Part shown: positions 32,890 to 44,043 of the stretch, in pieces | How the letters are laid out: each line of letters begins with the position of its first letter | How positions within the stretch are numbered: position 1 is the first letter of the stretch | Assembly: GCA_030278955.1 (NCBI GenBank) | Contig: JAOANR010000014.1 | Location: forward strand, 40,995,453-41,059,452 | Direction of reading: 5' to 3' | DNA from: Hygrophila difformis | Lineage: Eukaryota; Streptophyta; Magnoliopsida; Lamiales; Acanthaceae | Length of the DNA: 64,000 bases | Translations under genes and position numbers: made by a program | Notes under the pieces: model-generated | Told to the model about the DNA's origin: nothing | Databases searched by the model: none | Seen by the model: the letters and a program-made list of their open reading frames with translations, nothing else

Positions 32890-34084
32890 TAAAATGTCCA
32901 TCATCTTTTCAAAAAAGTCAAATCCATGCTTTTTTAATTTTATTACCGAATTAGTCCTCTACAAATGCTAATTATGTCCGGATCAGTCCATTGTTCACTA
33001 ATTATGCCCTAATTGCTGACGCGACAAAGGTTTAAATTTAAATCAGACACGTGAGCATAATATTAGTCATTTTTCTTTTATCTTTTACAAATTCAGTCCT
33101 AAACTTTTGTTTTGTTCCATTTAGTCATCTACCCAAATCATTCATTTTTATATTAATCGGACTCCAACCTTTCAAATTATTTTCTTTCAGCCCCAAATCC
33201 TTAAATTTTTATTATTATTAGTTTATTTTTCAAATAAATGCCCAACATGCTTCCGTAAAAAAAATCAAACATCAAACCTCATACATCGATTTGACAGCCT
33301 TGTGACCGGATCTTCCGAGCTCTAGGATTTTACGGACTCCCTCCAATCACCCGACCGCAACCGATGGTTCATCGGTTCTGGTTTCCTTTAGCAACAATCA
33401 GCACAATCCTATTTTGTTTCATACCTTATGACATAGCAAGGTTTGGGTAAATGATTTTATTTTAATATTTTTTCAATAAAGTCAAGGCTTCCGGTATCCA
33501 TATCCTTCCAAAAATTAAAATTAAATCATTTATCCAAACCTTGCTACGTCTTAAGATAGGAAACAAAATAGTATTGTGATGATTGTTGCTAAAGAAAACC
33601 AGAATCGATGTACAATCGGTTGCGGTCGGGTGGTTGGAGGGAGTCCGTATAATCCTGGAGCTCCTGGTAACAAGGCATTCAAACCGATGTATGAGGTTTG
33701 GTATTTGATTTTATTTACGAAAGCATGTTGGGCATTTATTTGAAAAATAGACTAATAATAATAAAAATTTAAGGATTTTGGGCTGAAAGGAAATAATTTG
33801 AAAGGTTGGAGTCCGATTAATATAAAAATGAATGATTTGGGTAAAGAACTAAATGGAACAAAATAAAAGTTTAGGACTGAATTGGTAAAAGATAAAAGAA
33901 AAATGACTAATATTATGCCTACGTGTCTGATTTAAATTTAAACCCTTGCCACGTCTGCAATTAGGGTATAATTAGTGAATAATGGACTGATCAGGAAATA
34001 ATTAGCATTTGTAGAGGACTAATTTGGTAATAAAATTAAAAAAAGGATAGATTTGGCTTTTTTGAAAAGATAATGGACATTTTA
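32890..34084. mobile_element. Foldback element with about 0.55-0.6 kb arms
   Basis: The left arm starts TAAAATGTCCATCATCTTTT and is matched in inverse by GAAAAGATAATGGACATTTTA at the right end. Complementarity continues to a centre at about 33456-33525. Each arm includes a roughly 160-bp core (CCGCAACCGATGGTTCATCG, then the region of CAAGGTTTGGGTAAATG) that also occurs, diverged, at 21040-21200. The outer parts use the same style of sequence as the foldback at 5210-6205 (AATTATGCCCTAATT, AATCAGTCC-like). The right end abuts an LTR at 34085, so no target duplication can be tested. It has no ORF. Confidence 0.75.
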
Positions 34085-34469
34085 TGTAACACCCCCATAT
34101 TTCTATTCTTAGTTCCGTGGCGGAAGCCTCAATTAGGAACCCGGGGTTGTTACCGCCACGCCTCTTAATTAAGCTCGCTTAGGCCTAGCCCTGGCTAACT
34201 TAATTAATTGCCGCTAAGGCTAATTAAATCAACCACTATACATGCTTAAAAATCATAACTTTATTCATTAAAAATATAATATATCAGAGTTGCAAAATAT
34301 GACGTCTCAGGCTCGCCGCCCCTAAAATAACTGGACATAGTATTTTAAAATTTAAAAACAGTATTTAACTAATAGTACAGTTTATACGTACAAAGAAATT
34401 TCGTACCCATGCCCGTGCCCGTGCATCAGTCATCTTCACATATGCCAAAACCTGAAAAGAGTGTATATA

Positions 34470-34728
34470 CTTCCTCCGTTTTCAAATCTTTTTTACATAC
34501 CCACTTTTCACGCAATCCAATGCACATTTTAAACCATTAATAACTCAAGTTCGGTACAAATAAAAATTCTAAAAGTTCGATATTTAAAAACTACTCGACA
34601 AGACGAATCTAACAAGATCCCACTTGACTATATTTTAACTTGTATAACTATGATAAAACTTTAAGTGAAAGTCTGTGGGTGAATAGTAACACATTACTAA
34701 ATGTAAAAAACATATGAAACGGAGGTAG
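34470..34728. mobile_element. Stowaway-type MITE inside the left LTR (259 bp)
   Basis: CTTCCTCCGTTT at the left and AAACGGAGGTAG at the right form the terminal inverted repeats, with TA duplicated (34468-34469, 34729-34730). The right LTR has the empty site (GTGTATATATAATTTATC), so insertion happened after the retroelement integrated. It is closely related to 7041-7300. Confidence 0.93.
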
Positions 34729-36017
34729 TATAATTTATCAGCACACCGGCTGAGTAAATAAATTTATACACTTTGGGACAAAAATCACATATCATGACTC
34801 AAGCAGTAAATGGCATGTCAAACCGTTAAAACTCTGATTCTCTGTCTCATGTAGCTTGACTATGAAGTCTACACCCGGGATATCTCATAGGACCTAGCAT
34901 GCTTCCATAGTAACCGTAGTCAAGACTATGGGTATACAAGGGCGGCCCTCCCTTGCATCTAGCACTGACTGTGAGACCCTTGGTCAACACAATCCTCTTC
35001 ATAGGAGTTCCCTTGGACAACCTATGATATTGCTCTTACGAAGATAACTCCAATTGGATTATATCCCGTATAATAATGTCATCTCAATAACTTACATGCT
35101 ACACACTGGAAATATAATTTTTTTCACATACATGGCATAGCCCAAAAACTATTTAAACTCATAAAGGGCACTTCCTCTGCATAAACTCATTTGCATGAAT
35201 AATTCTAAAATTATTTTAAACAATGAAGAATTAAACATGCAAAAATAAACTTCGGGACAATGCCCGCAGAATATAAATTTACTTACAATATCTCTATGAC
35301 GATTTGCTTACTCGGCTGCTAGCAAAGCTCTAATAATACTCACACTATATTCACATTTCAGAGCTTACACTTTTGTTCACTCTCTTGTTTGAGAAAAATG
35401 AATGAGAAACTCTCCTATTTATAGGAGGAAAAATACGTAGCATCCAAGTTTTCCCATTTTTTTTATATATGTATGTTTTAATTTTTTATACTATTTGGTT
35501 ATCTATCACTTCAACTTTGACAGGCTTATTCTTCTCTACTAACATGAATTACTATTCTTTGTCCTATTTCTTTCTCCTATCCGTCCATATTATTATTATT
35601 TTTTGTTTTCTATTTTTCATTTTTATTTTCTATCTTGTTATCTATCATTTCAACTTTACCACTTCTGCTTATTTATCTTTACTGACATAGAGTATTATTA
35701 CTTGTCCTATTTGAGTACATAGGAATTCAATTGAAGACCTTGTCTCTCTCTCGTCCATTACCCATCTTTTCTACATGTATTTTCTTTCTTTTATTCTTTT
35801 ACTATAGATTTATTAATCTATTTTCTTGTTTCTCTCTTTTATTATTATTATATTTTTTTTCTTGTAATTCCTTTGAAAATCTATTCCTGCTCATAAGGTA
35901 TGCCTCCTCTTGTTCTCATCTACTTTATTATTCTATTACTTATTTATTTAGTCATTTCTATTATTATCAACAATAATCTCATTATTGTTGATACTCCAAT
36001 AATTGGTGTACGATTCA

Positions 36018-36106
36018 CTCTTCTTCTTCTTCTTCTTCTTCTTCTTCTTCTTCTTCTTCTTCTTCTTCTTCTTCTTCTTCTTCTTCTTCTTCTTCTTCTT
36101 CTTCTT
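36018..36106. repeat. TTC/GAA microsatellite
   Basis: An almost pure (TTC)n run of about 89 bp lies within the left LTR. The complementary strand is all purine. Poly-Leu, poly-Phe and poly-Arg frames crossing it are not genes. Confidence 0.95.
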
Positions 36107-36630
36107 TTTTTACACATCTCTATTACTATTATCACTATTATCACTATTTCTTTACTTTTGTTTTTATAATTTGTATTGCTCTTTTAGATAAAAATATTTA
36201 AAACAAGTAGGGTTCGAACACACAATCTCTAAGTTATAAGTCCACTTGTTTATTAAATTTATTCAAACCTTCAGGTCCTATTTTGAATTTAACTAAACTT
36301 ATTGTAAAAATGTTACGACCATTATTACTAACACATATTACATATTAATCATTATTACTATCTTTTTTTATTCATCTATGTTTCCAAATTAAATTTTATT
36401 CTTCTAAAATATTTCCCCTTCCAAGTATTTATAATTCTTACTTACTAGAAGATATTTCCCTATCATTCTCTATTTAAATCGGGGAAAATAATACAATCTT
36501 TGTAACATTCCATTGAACTGTAACTCATTTCCTATAAAATTTTAATTCCTGCCATACAATTCTCTTATGAAATTATTGTTTTCTTATATTCTCAATAAAA
36601 TATCATAACTAAATCTATTAGGTATTACAA

Positions 36631-36662
36631 TCTACCCTCCTTAAAAATAAACTTCGTCCTCG
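36631..36662 (-). other. Polypurine tract region of the minus-strand element
   Basis: The minus strand reads CGAGGACGAAGTTTATTTTT then AAGGAGGGTAGA immediately before the LTR start. The plus-strand element has the closely similar ACGAAGTTGATTCTTAAGGA string at the same place (about 55183), supporting the boundary. Confidence 0.75.
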
Positions 36663-36779
36663 AAGTTCACTTCAAATCGAATAATTTGTCAAGGAAAATA
36701 TTGTTAAATATCTTCATAATAAAAAATCTCTAATCTTACTTGACTTGGGCTATGACATCCTCCCCCACTTAGTTACACA

Positions 36780-38400
36780 GCTATGTCCCCATGGCTGTAT
36801 CAGGTTCATGGAACAACTCTGGATATATGGCTTGTATTTTGACTTCAATTCCACGAGGCATTATTCTCATCATGGTTAGACCATTGTACTTTGATAATGC
36901 GAATGTACTTGCACCTCGTGGCTCGTTCTTCAGTATCTAAGATCTTGACCGGTCTTTCCTCGTAAGTAAGGTTTTCATTGAGTTTGATAAGTTCTGGTTG
37001 AACTACCCTTTTCGAACATGCTGATATTTCTTAAGTTGTGACACATGGAATACGTTATGGACTCGAGACAACTCATCTTATTTTCCGAACCGCATTACCC
37101 CCTTCATGGGCGACACTTTGAGCAAAACTTTGTCGCCGACTTCATATGCACCATCACGCCTCTTTTGATTGGTATATCTTTTGTCGATCTTGAGCAGCCT
37201 TCCTATTAAGCGGAATTTACGCCACTATTTTCATCATTTCTCTGATTAGTTGTGGTCTATGGGAATCGGATTTTCGTTCGTAGTCCAACAGAGTGGGCTT
37301 CGATATGTCCTACCATGTAATGCCTCAAATGGGTCATGTCAATACTAGCATGAATTATAGCTGAATTCTATAAGTACTGGGTAGTTTTTCCAACTCCCCT
37401 TAAAATCCAAAACACAGCCTCTCAACATGTCTTCGAGTGTTTGGATCGTCCTCTCGGTCAGCCCGTTTGTTGTTGGATCAAATGCGGTACTCATTTTTAT
37501 TTTCATTCCGAAAGCCTGTTGGAGTTTCGTCCAAAATGTATATACAAATCAGCTATCTCGATCTGAGATGATATCTTGAGGAATGCCATGCCTTCGGACC
37601 ATATTTTCAATATAAGATCTTGCCAGCTGATCCAAACTTTATGTCTCCTTCATTGGTATGAATATGGCTGCCTTAGTTAATCGATCAACTATTACCCAGA
37701 TCTTATCCTTGCCTTTGGGTGTCTATGGCAATCCTAACACAAGGTACGTAGAAATACTATCCCATTTTCATTCTGAAACTTCTAGTGGTTTCACCAACCC
37801 AAGTGGTTTTCTTCGGTCCGCTTTGTCCCTTTGACACGTCCGACATTTTCCACAAATTCTGCTATCTCTCGCTTCATTCGTGGCTACCAAAAGACCTTAC
37901 TCAAGTCTTTTTTATTTTGACATCATCGGGTTGCCCTTCCCAAATCTCGTCAAAAATAGTTCGTTGTATTGTCATGGCATGAATTAGTTGAGCAGACATA
38001 CTTTATGCACTTACTCAATACCTAATCGTGCCAATTCCATATAAAATGCTGGTGGCAAGGTTTGTATATTATCCAAGGGTCTTGAATTTCAACTTCGTGC
38101 ATTGGCCACGTTATTAGTTCTATTCTCGTCATAAGTGATACCTAAATCGTAGTAATACCTCAACTCCAACCATTGCCTTTGGCGCATATTGAGCTTCTTC
38201 TGAGGGTTTATATACTTTAGATTCTTATGGTCTGTGTATATCTTACAACTTCACCCGTATAGGTATAGTTTGTATCCCTATACTTTTAGGGAGAAGACGA
38301 CTGCAACCAATTCTAATTTATGAGTTGGGTAATTTTCATCATGTGTCTTTAGTGGTCGAGAAGTATATGCTATAATATTTCCTTTATATATATATATATA
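36780..38400 (-). pseudogene. Integrase and chromodomain remnants (minus element)
   Basis: No long ORF survives, but minus-strand fragments in several frames are recognisable: chromodomain-like ILDTEERATR and KVQWSNHD near 36870-36950, post-integrase [13 protein letters not shown] near 37090-37125, and RNase H fragments near 38170-38390 (IIAYTSRPLKTHDENYPTH, LNMRQRQWLEL). Order matches the intact 53090-54979 polyprotein part of the plus element. Many stops and indels make it dead. Confidence 0.75.
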
Positions 38401-38619
38401 CTAGGACTCTTGTAGCGCAGCGCGCTATGCTGCGCGCACTGGTAAGGTTGCACGCTATGCTTCGCGAGGATCTAACCTTGGAAAGGCCTGAAAACAAGAT
38501 ATATGAGATAGGGCAAAATATGCTTCATTTCTAAAGTGCAGCTTCTAGCTGACTGCATAATTTAAATTGAATTGGGTCATAACTTTTTAGCCTTTACGAT
38601 AAACCAATTGCTTGGAAAA

Positions 38620-38712
38620 TCAGGGAAGGCCGACGCTCTCTTAAGAACCTTGCAGCTGAGTTTCTCAATGTTGATATTCCAACTGGGAGCACTGCCCAAT
38701 TAGTTTCTCACT
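38620..38712 (+). pseudogene. Captured fragment, RNA exonuclease-like (DEDD/REXO type)
   Basis: The plus strand reads GRRSLKNLAAEFLNVDIPT and, after a one-base frame change, GEHCPI. Plant RNA exonucleases of the REXO4 kind have the same order (SLRDLA-EFLGV-I then GEHCP) near the third exonuclease motif. It is only about 30 residues and is frameshifted. It lies opposite to the Helitron orientation. Confidence 0.6.
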
Positions 38713-39249
38713 TGGATCTCTATTATTAATAGGCTATCTGACAAGGAAAATGCATGAGCAAAAATTCTTCTGAACAATGCAGAAATTCTTAGCTGCAAGT
38801 GAAAACAGAAATAGGGATAACTATACAGGTGCAAAAAGAAAATGAGTATTAGAACAAAATATTCAAACAGTATAAAGATGCAAAAGCCATAACATCCTCC
38901 CGAACCACCAATCTGACATACACTTTAGTACTTCACTTGGTCAATGAAATGTATAGATCATTCAGTTGTGAAGAGACACCAACTTGCTGTATTTCCCAAT
39001 GGAGAGACGTCAAACGAATTTCAATGGCAAGAATTTCAAACATCTGCACAAAAATGAGCCAAACAATATCAAGCTCATGACTGACTGAAATTTAAAACCA
39101 CAGCCATGTACGGTTACCTATAAAAGAAACAGACATTTACAGGTGAGACTTTTTGATCACAGATAATCAATAGCTAAATTTAACATGAAAATAAAAATAC
39201 ATATAAAAAAACTTATAGCAGTGAAAAATTAATACTATGAACGTGAATT

Positions 39250-39450
39250 AAAGCAAAATCAAATGGATCAGACTTACTAAGCAGGACTGAAATTTGGCCG
39301 GACCTGGAGCCAATAGTCGGCTGCAGCACAGAAGCAATCAGGCGAACAGGATTGATGGAGATCAAGTCATTTCCATTGTCCTTTACAAAATCCCACGCTA
39401 CACGGGCTGCCAGGGTCCTGGACTGAATTATTGATAACATGATCATGAAT
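39250..39450 (-). pseudogene. Captured fragment, cinnamoyl-CoA reductase-like (short-chain reductase)
   Basis: The minus strand encodes TLAARVAWDFVKDNGNDLIS followed by INPVRLIASVLQPTI. In CCR/DFR-like reductases the matching block is an A-W-F-(A/V)-K-NG-DL-INP-G-V-LQPT segment after the catalytic YxxxK. The usual Gly after INP is replaced. A GTAAG-type donor follows near 39272. It is a single exon-sized piece and not a gene. Confidence 0.65.
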
Positions 39451-39959
39451 AAATGTGTGGCCAATTTGAAAGGGCATCTGAAACCTCTTTTAACAAATGA
39501 ATTCATTAAGTCAAAATTTCGGAAAGATGAATAAATTGGTTTATTTTATAGGGAAACTACAAATAAATAAGAAAGATTGAAAACGCATAAAATTACCAAT
39601 TGACAGAGGATGAAAGTGTGTTCTTCTATAATATACAAGTTGTAGCAAAGTAATAAACAAAGAGAACAGATAAATTAAGCCGAGAAAGCAAGTCATAAGT
39701 ACGGCACATACCCGAAACATTTGCCTGAACACGAATACTGAAATGTATTAAACGGATGGTGGAAATGATTTTTACAAACCCAGTTTTAATCTTTCAAAGC
39801 ACAAGGCTTTGCATAAGTCGAAAAACAACACTCAAATTTAAGGATCGTGACATGAAGGGGTTCCACAAAAGAAAGGAAAGGTTAGCGTGATTGATCTCAA
39901 TAAAATTTTATAAGGAAACGGTGGAAGATGAGTCTAACACAGAATTGCTATATTAATTA

Positions 39960-40135
39960 CCGAAATCCCTTGAAACCGCCAAAGTCAGCCTGCATGATCA
40001 TCATCATAGGACTACTTTGCGTTATGGCACCAAGAAACTGGACAACATTAGGGTGTCTTATCTTTTGAAGCAATGAAAGCTCATCCCCAAATGCCCTCTT
40101 GCAGAGATCTCGATTTAGAAAACCAATCATACTGA
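39960..40135 (-). pseudogene. Captured fragment, integrin-linked/VIK-like protein kinase
   Basis: The minus strand encodes FGDELSLLQKIRHPNVVQFL then GAITQSSPMM, which fits the alpha-C helix to hinge region of plant ankyrin/VIK-type (integrin-linked-like) Ser/Thr kinases. A TTTCAG acceptor-like string precedes it and a GTAAT donor-like string follows. The catalytic loop and the rest of the kinase are absent. A non-kinase tail (ADFGGFKGF) is joined. Confidence 0.75.
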
Positions 40136-40639
40136 AAACAGAATAAGAAGAGGAGCCCGAAATAAATTTTGACAGAAATATTTTAATGTGTAAACATAGG
40201 GAATCTAGGCAGTCTCAACAAGCAATATCCAATGTTCTCAAATATAAATGTCCTCTTGATTCAACATGGGAAATTTTCCATCTAAACACCGAGATTATAG
40301 AGCCTTGATAATTTGTGAAAGCAATGTTGAAGGTCATGGTACCCTTGACATATACTATTGTAATTTCTAATTTTCAATTTCGAGCACAAATTCAAAAAGC
40401 CTAGGATCATGAAGATTGAAGATTCAACTCTGAGTTCACAGCAAGCAACGATGAATAGTTACGAAAGCGAGCACAAATTTTAACAATTGCATAATCAATC
40501 CTGAGGCACAAATCAAGCAAGAAATTGCAGCGAGTTCACAACAAGCAAGGACGAATAGTAATGAAAAAATCGAGCACAAATTCAAACAATTGCAGAATCA
40601 AATGTGAGGCACAAATCGAGCAAGAAATTGCAACAAGCA

Positions 40640-40930
40640 GGAAATTAACTGCAATCCTTGACCAAAAATAAGGAACCACGCTGGCGGCCGCCGGAGCACA
40701 GTGCGAAGGTGATGGCGGCGGGCAGGGACGCAGCGGTGAGAGACTGTGGTCGAGCAGAACAGCAAAGAAGGAGAAGGAGGGGCGGCGGCGTTTGCAAGGC
40801 TGGATGGGCGGAGGCGGGTAAGCGTTCACAGAGGCGATGGAGCGACCGGCAGCGGAGTTGCGCAGCCGGCGGGGCAGTGAACACAGGCAGCAATACAGCA
40901 GGTCTGGGAAGGGAAGACGGGTTTTAGATC
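40640..40930 (-). pseudogene. Captured GC-rich exon-like fragment (unidentified)
   Basis: This GC-rich island is unlike the AT-rich Helitron around it. Minus-strand frames are open (an 82-residue and a 97-residue frame overlap), with Ala/Pro/Leu-rich peptides that could be a plastid transit peptide or 5' UTR/first exon. I do not recognise it. Confidence 0.4.
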
Positions 40931-41299
40931 TGAAAATCTTTTTCCCCTTTTCTGTGCCCTAATTTTGTAAGCTGCTACCACCGTGGATGGAAATCTGGAA
41001 TTGTGGAAACGATGGGAGGCTCCAACTTCGTGAGTGCGATTCAGGCCTGCTACCGGCGAGCTTCAGTACGTAGAGATAGACAGAGATGAGTCGAGATGAG
41101 TGGAGAATAGAAGCGGAGAATGAAAAGAAAGAGAAATAAGCATCACAAAAACTGAAACTGAAACGGGGAAATATGGCTGAGGCTGAAAGGTAGGGAGCAG
41201 GGCAAGCGGGTCGGGTAGGATCCTAAAGTCCGGCACTGTTCATAACAACACAGTACTGTAGCTAATTAGTTTTGTATATATATAAGATATATATTTATT

Positions 41300-42590
41300 T
41301 GCATTAACACGCATCCTAATCCAAATTTGGAAGTGTCACTATAAAGTCCAAGATTGCCATCTTCTCTGGGCAAGGTTAATATTGGTGTCGTGTTCAACTT
41401 CTCCTTATCTTTGGGAATAGACCAATATGTCGTCAATAAAGACAACCACGTATTAATCCAACAGTTCTCGAAAAATGTTATTCATGAGACTTATGAATAT
41501 TGCTGGGGCATTGGTTAGTCCAAACGACATCAGGGTGAACCCGTAATGTCCACATCGTGTTCTAAATGCCATTTTCGGGATATCTTCTTTAGCTATCCTT
41601 AACTGGTGATATCCGTACCTCAAATCAATCTTTGAAAAGACCTTTTCTCCCTTAAGGTGACCGAATAAGTCATCTATTCGTGGCATGGGATATTTATTCT
41701 TGATGGTTACTTGGTTGTGACCTCTATAATTGATACAAAGTCTTAATCCCCCATCTTTCTTACGTAAAAATAGTGCAGGTGTTCCACAGAGATGTACTGG
41801 GATGAATTTATCCCTTTTCTAGAGGGTCTTCAAGTTGCTCTTGCAACTCGTTCATCTCTGCTGGTGTCATCCGGTATGGAGCTTTTGATACAGGTCCGAT
41901 ACCTGGGATCAGGTCGATCGCGAATTCTATATCACGTTCGGGTGTTATTCCTGGAATATCATTAGGAATACATTGGGGTACTCCCGTACTACTGGGATAT
42001 CGCTTATGTTTATCTGTTCTACTTGGAGGTCCATGAAGTAGCAAAGGTAAAGAGGATTTCCCTTTTTTACCAATGTCGCTAACTGCACTATTGACACAAT
42101 CTTCGTGGTTGGCTTCTTTGGCTCGGTATAGAAAGACACACGTTTTCTATTAGGTCCATAAATGGTTATCTTTTGCTGGTAACAATTGATATTGACTTGG
42201 TATCACTTAGCCAATCCATTCTTAAGATAGCATCAAAATCTCGTAATTCGAATTCTATGAGATTTGCAAGGAACTCGACGTCACAAATGTGAATAGGGAC
42301 TCTCTCATGACATTTTGTACAATTAACTATTGTTCTCTCAGAGGCAACGAGATTCTTAGAGCTATCTCCTGGGGGTTATCGAGTCCCAACTCGGGCAATC
42401 TATTATAAGACGTAACGAACATGTAGCTCCGGAGTTGTACTTTTTAATCTTTTAGTTCAAAAGTACTTTCAATCACATCTTCAACATCGAGCAGATCAGC
42501 TTGGTTTACTACGTTCAACCTTCCTTGATTTGGCCCAGTAATATCGAGAAATATCTTAAAAACTATTCTGCTTCGTACTAAATTCTGCAT
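41300..42590 (-). pseudogene. Protease and reverse transcriptase remnants (minus element)
   Basis: Minus-strand pieces: RT core at 41686-41453 ([39 protein letters not shown]) then FIDDI at about 41435; pre-RT region at 42044-41808 (DIEFAIDLIPGIGPVSKAPY); a protease-side stretch to about 42590 with the gag-end string NQGRLNVVNQADLLD. Frames shift several times and stops interrupt. Downstream of FIDDI the sequence skips to TTPILTLPRE, so an internal deletion is present. Confidence 0.8.
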
Positions 42591-42812
42591 TCTAAACTAA
42601 GGCTCAATACTAACTATTACTAAATCCTATTATCGTATGTCTCTATTAGGTTTTCTAATTTTAATTTAATATATATTATGATTATATACATATTTTTTTT
42701 TCTAAGTCTACTGCCAATTATTCAAGGTCTAGACAATAATTAGGCAAACTTCACGAACAGGGTGTCCAGAAGTTCCATCTTCTCAGAATCATTCTACTGT
42801 TTGACGAGTAGA

Positions 42813-43091
42813 TCATCTGCCACTTGTGTTTTGACTGCTACTTCGACTTTGACCAATGCCAACTTCATTTCTATCTGGCAAGGTCTGCCAAGAATTCAGA
42901 GTACTGACCTTCTCTTCGATTCTCCTATTCTTCTCACTTTCAAACTTTTCCCTGGCTGTTAGAACTCGCTCCTTCAGTTTTGCTATTTCCGCATCACGAT
43001 GGGATATAGTATCTAAGTGGTTCATATCTCTCTTATTTAGCTCTATCACTTCTGTAACGAGTTCAGGAGCCATATCATTATTATCTCCCAT
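42813..43091 (-). CDS. Pre-gag coiled-coil ORF of the minus-strand chromovirus-like element
   Basis: This 92-codon ORF starts MGDNNDMAPELVTEVIELNK and continues with a predicted helical, charged stretch (ISHRDAEIAKLKERVLTARE) before a polar tail. It lies about 180 bp inside the primer-binding site and before the gag position. It is the positional counterpart of 46934-47269 and 18838-19342. It shares little direct sequence with them, and the resemblance is in size, coiled-coil character and location. Function is unknown. Possibly gag-related or an assembly/regulatory peptide (inference). Confidence 0.6.
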   Translation of the reverse strand: MGDNNDMAPELVTEVIELNKRDMNHLDTISHRDAEIAKLKERVLTAREKFESEKNRRIEEKVSTLNSWQTLPDRNEVGIGQSRSSSQNTSGR

Positions 43092-43271
43092 CTATCAAGC
43101 AAAATACATGCAAATATAATAACTACATAAGTTGTGCGTAATGACAGTGCATTGTGTCCCATCCCAAATATGCAAAATTTCTCTTTTAAACTGGAAATTA
43201 TTTTTTTCTTTCCTTTATAACCTCCTTTTTCTTTTGAAAAACAGACTTATCTTTTTTTTTCCCCAGTTGGC

Positions 43272-43283
43272 GCTCCGATACCA
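43272..43283 (-). other. Primer-binding site of the minus-strand element
   Basis: The minus strand reads TGGTATCGGAGC, an initiator-Met tRNA primer site with one change, three bases from the LTR start at 43287. Confidence 0.8.
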
Positions 43284-43286
43284 CTC

Positions 43287-44043
43287 TGTAACACCCCCAT
43301 ATTCCTATTCTTAGTTCCGCGGCGGAAGCCTCAATTAGGAACCCGGGGTTGTTACCGTCACGCCTCTTAATTAAGCTCGCTTAGGCCTAGCCCTGGCTAA
43401 CTTAATTAATTGGCGCTAAGGCTAATTAAATCAACCACTGTACATGCTTAAAAATCATAACTTTATTCATTAAAAATATAATATATCAGAGTTGCACAAT
43501 ATGACGACTAAGGCTCGCCGCCCCTACAGTAACTGGACATAGTATTTTAAAATTTTAAAAAAGTATTTAACTAATAGTACAATTTCTATGTACAAAGAAA
43601 TTTGGTACCCATGCCCGTGCCCGTGCATCAGTCATCTCCACATATGCCAAAACCTGAAAAGAGTGTATATATAATTTATCAGCACACCGGCTGAGTAAAT
43701 AAATTTATACACTTTGGGACAAAAATCACACATCATGACTCAAGCAGTAAATGGCATGTCAAACCGTTAAAACTCTGATTCTCTGTCTCATGTAGCTTGA
43801 CTATGACGTCTACACCTGGGGTATCTCATAGGACTTAGCATGCTTCCATAGTAACCGAAGTCAAGACTATGGGTATACAAGGGCGGCCCTCCCTTGCATC
43901 TAGCACTGACTGTGAGACCTTTGGTCAACACAATCCTCTTCATAGGAGTTCCCTTGGACAACCTATGATACTGCTCTTACGAAGATAACCCCAATTGGAG
44001 TATATCCCGTATAATAATGTCATCTCAATAACTTACATGCTAC
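43287..44043 (-). repeat. Right (5') LTR of the minus-strand element, truncated
   Basis: It begins TGTAACACCCCC and follows the left LTR until CATGCTAC, where the plus-strand element starts at 44044. The left LTR continues past that point (CATGCTACACACTGG at about 35094), so roughly 1.3 kb of this LTR is displaced or lost. Its continuation is not found after the plus element ends at 57591. Confidence 0.85.

Larger units (their letters stand above)
34085..36629 (-). repeat. Left (3') LTR of the minus-strand element
   Basis: It runs from TGTAACACCCCC (34085) to GGTATTACA (36629). On the element strand that is TGTAATACC...GGGTGTTACA. The first 0.95 kb is near-identical to the right LTR at 43287-44043 apart from the inserted MITE. 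It contains a long TTC microsatellite. ORFs here, including a poly-Leu frame, are artefacts. Confidence 0.85.
38401..41287 (-). mobile_element. Non-autonomous Helitron carrying gene fragments
   Basis: Its 3' end on the minus strand is hairpin GCGCAGC/GCTGCGC (38415-38435), ten bases, then CTAG at 38401-38404 with T outside. The 5' end is TC at 41287-41286 with A outside. No target duplication is made, as expected. The host is a Ty3 RNase H region: VLMQ-coding sequence lies just right of 41287 and IIAYTSR-coding sequence just left of 38401, so the insertion interrupts a known protein order. Inside are exon-like pieces of unrelated genes (kinase, reductase, exonuclease, GC-rich exon), listed separately. 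No Rep/helicase is present. Confidence 0.78.
34085..44043 (-). mobile_element. Ty3/gypsy chromovirus-like element, decayed, minus orientation, with nested Helitron
   Basis: Read right to left: truncated 5' LTR (44043-43287), primer site, pre-gag ORF, remnant of gag end and protease, reverse transcriptase, RNase H interrupted by a Helitron, integrase and chromodomain remnants, polypurine tract and 3' LTR (36629-34085). Most of gag is deleted: the sequence passes from leader directly to the NQGRLNVVNQAD-like gag/protease join near 42540. A further deletion removes the part between the RT catalytic motif (FIDDI, about 41435) and the RNase H start. The right LTR is cut by the plus-strand element at 44044. 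It cannot be autonomous. Confidence 0.85.

Noticed and set aside
35900..36191. Poly-Leu, poly-Phe and poly-Arg ORFs
   Set aside because: All are translations of the TTC microsatellite.
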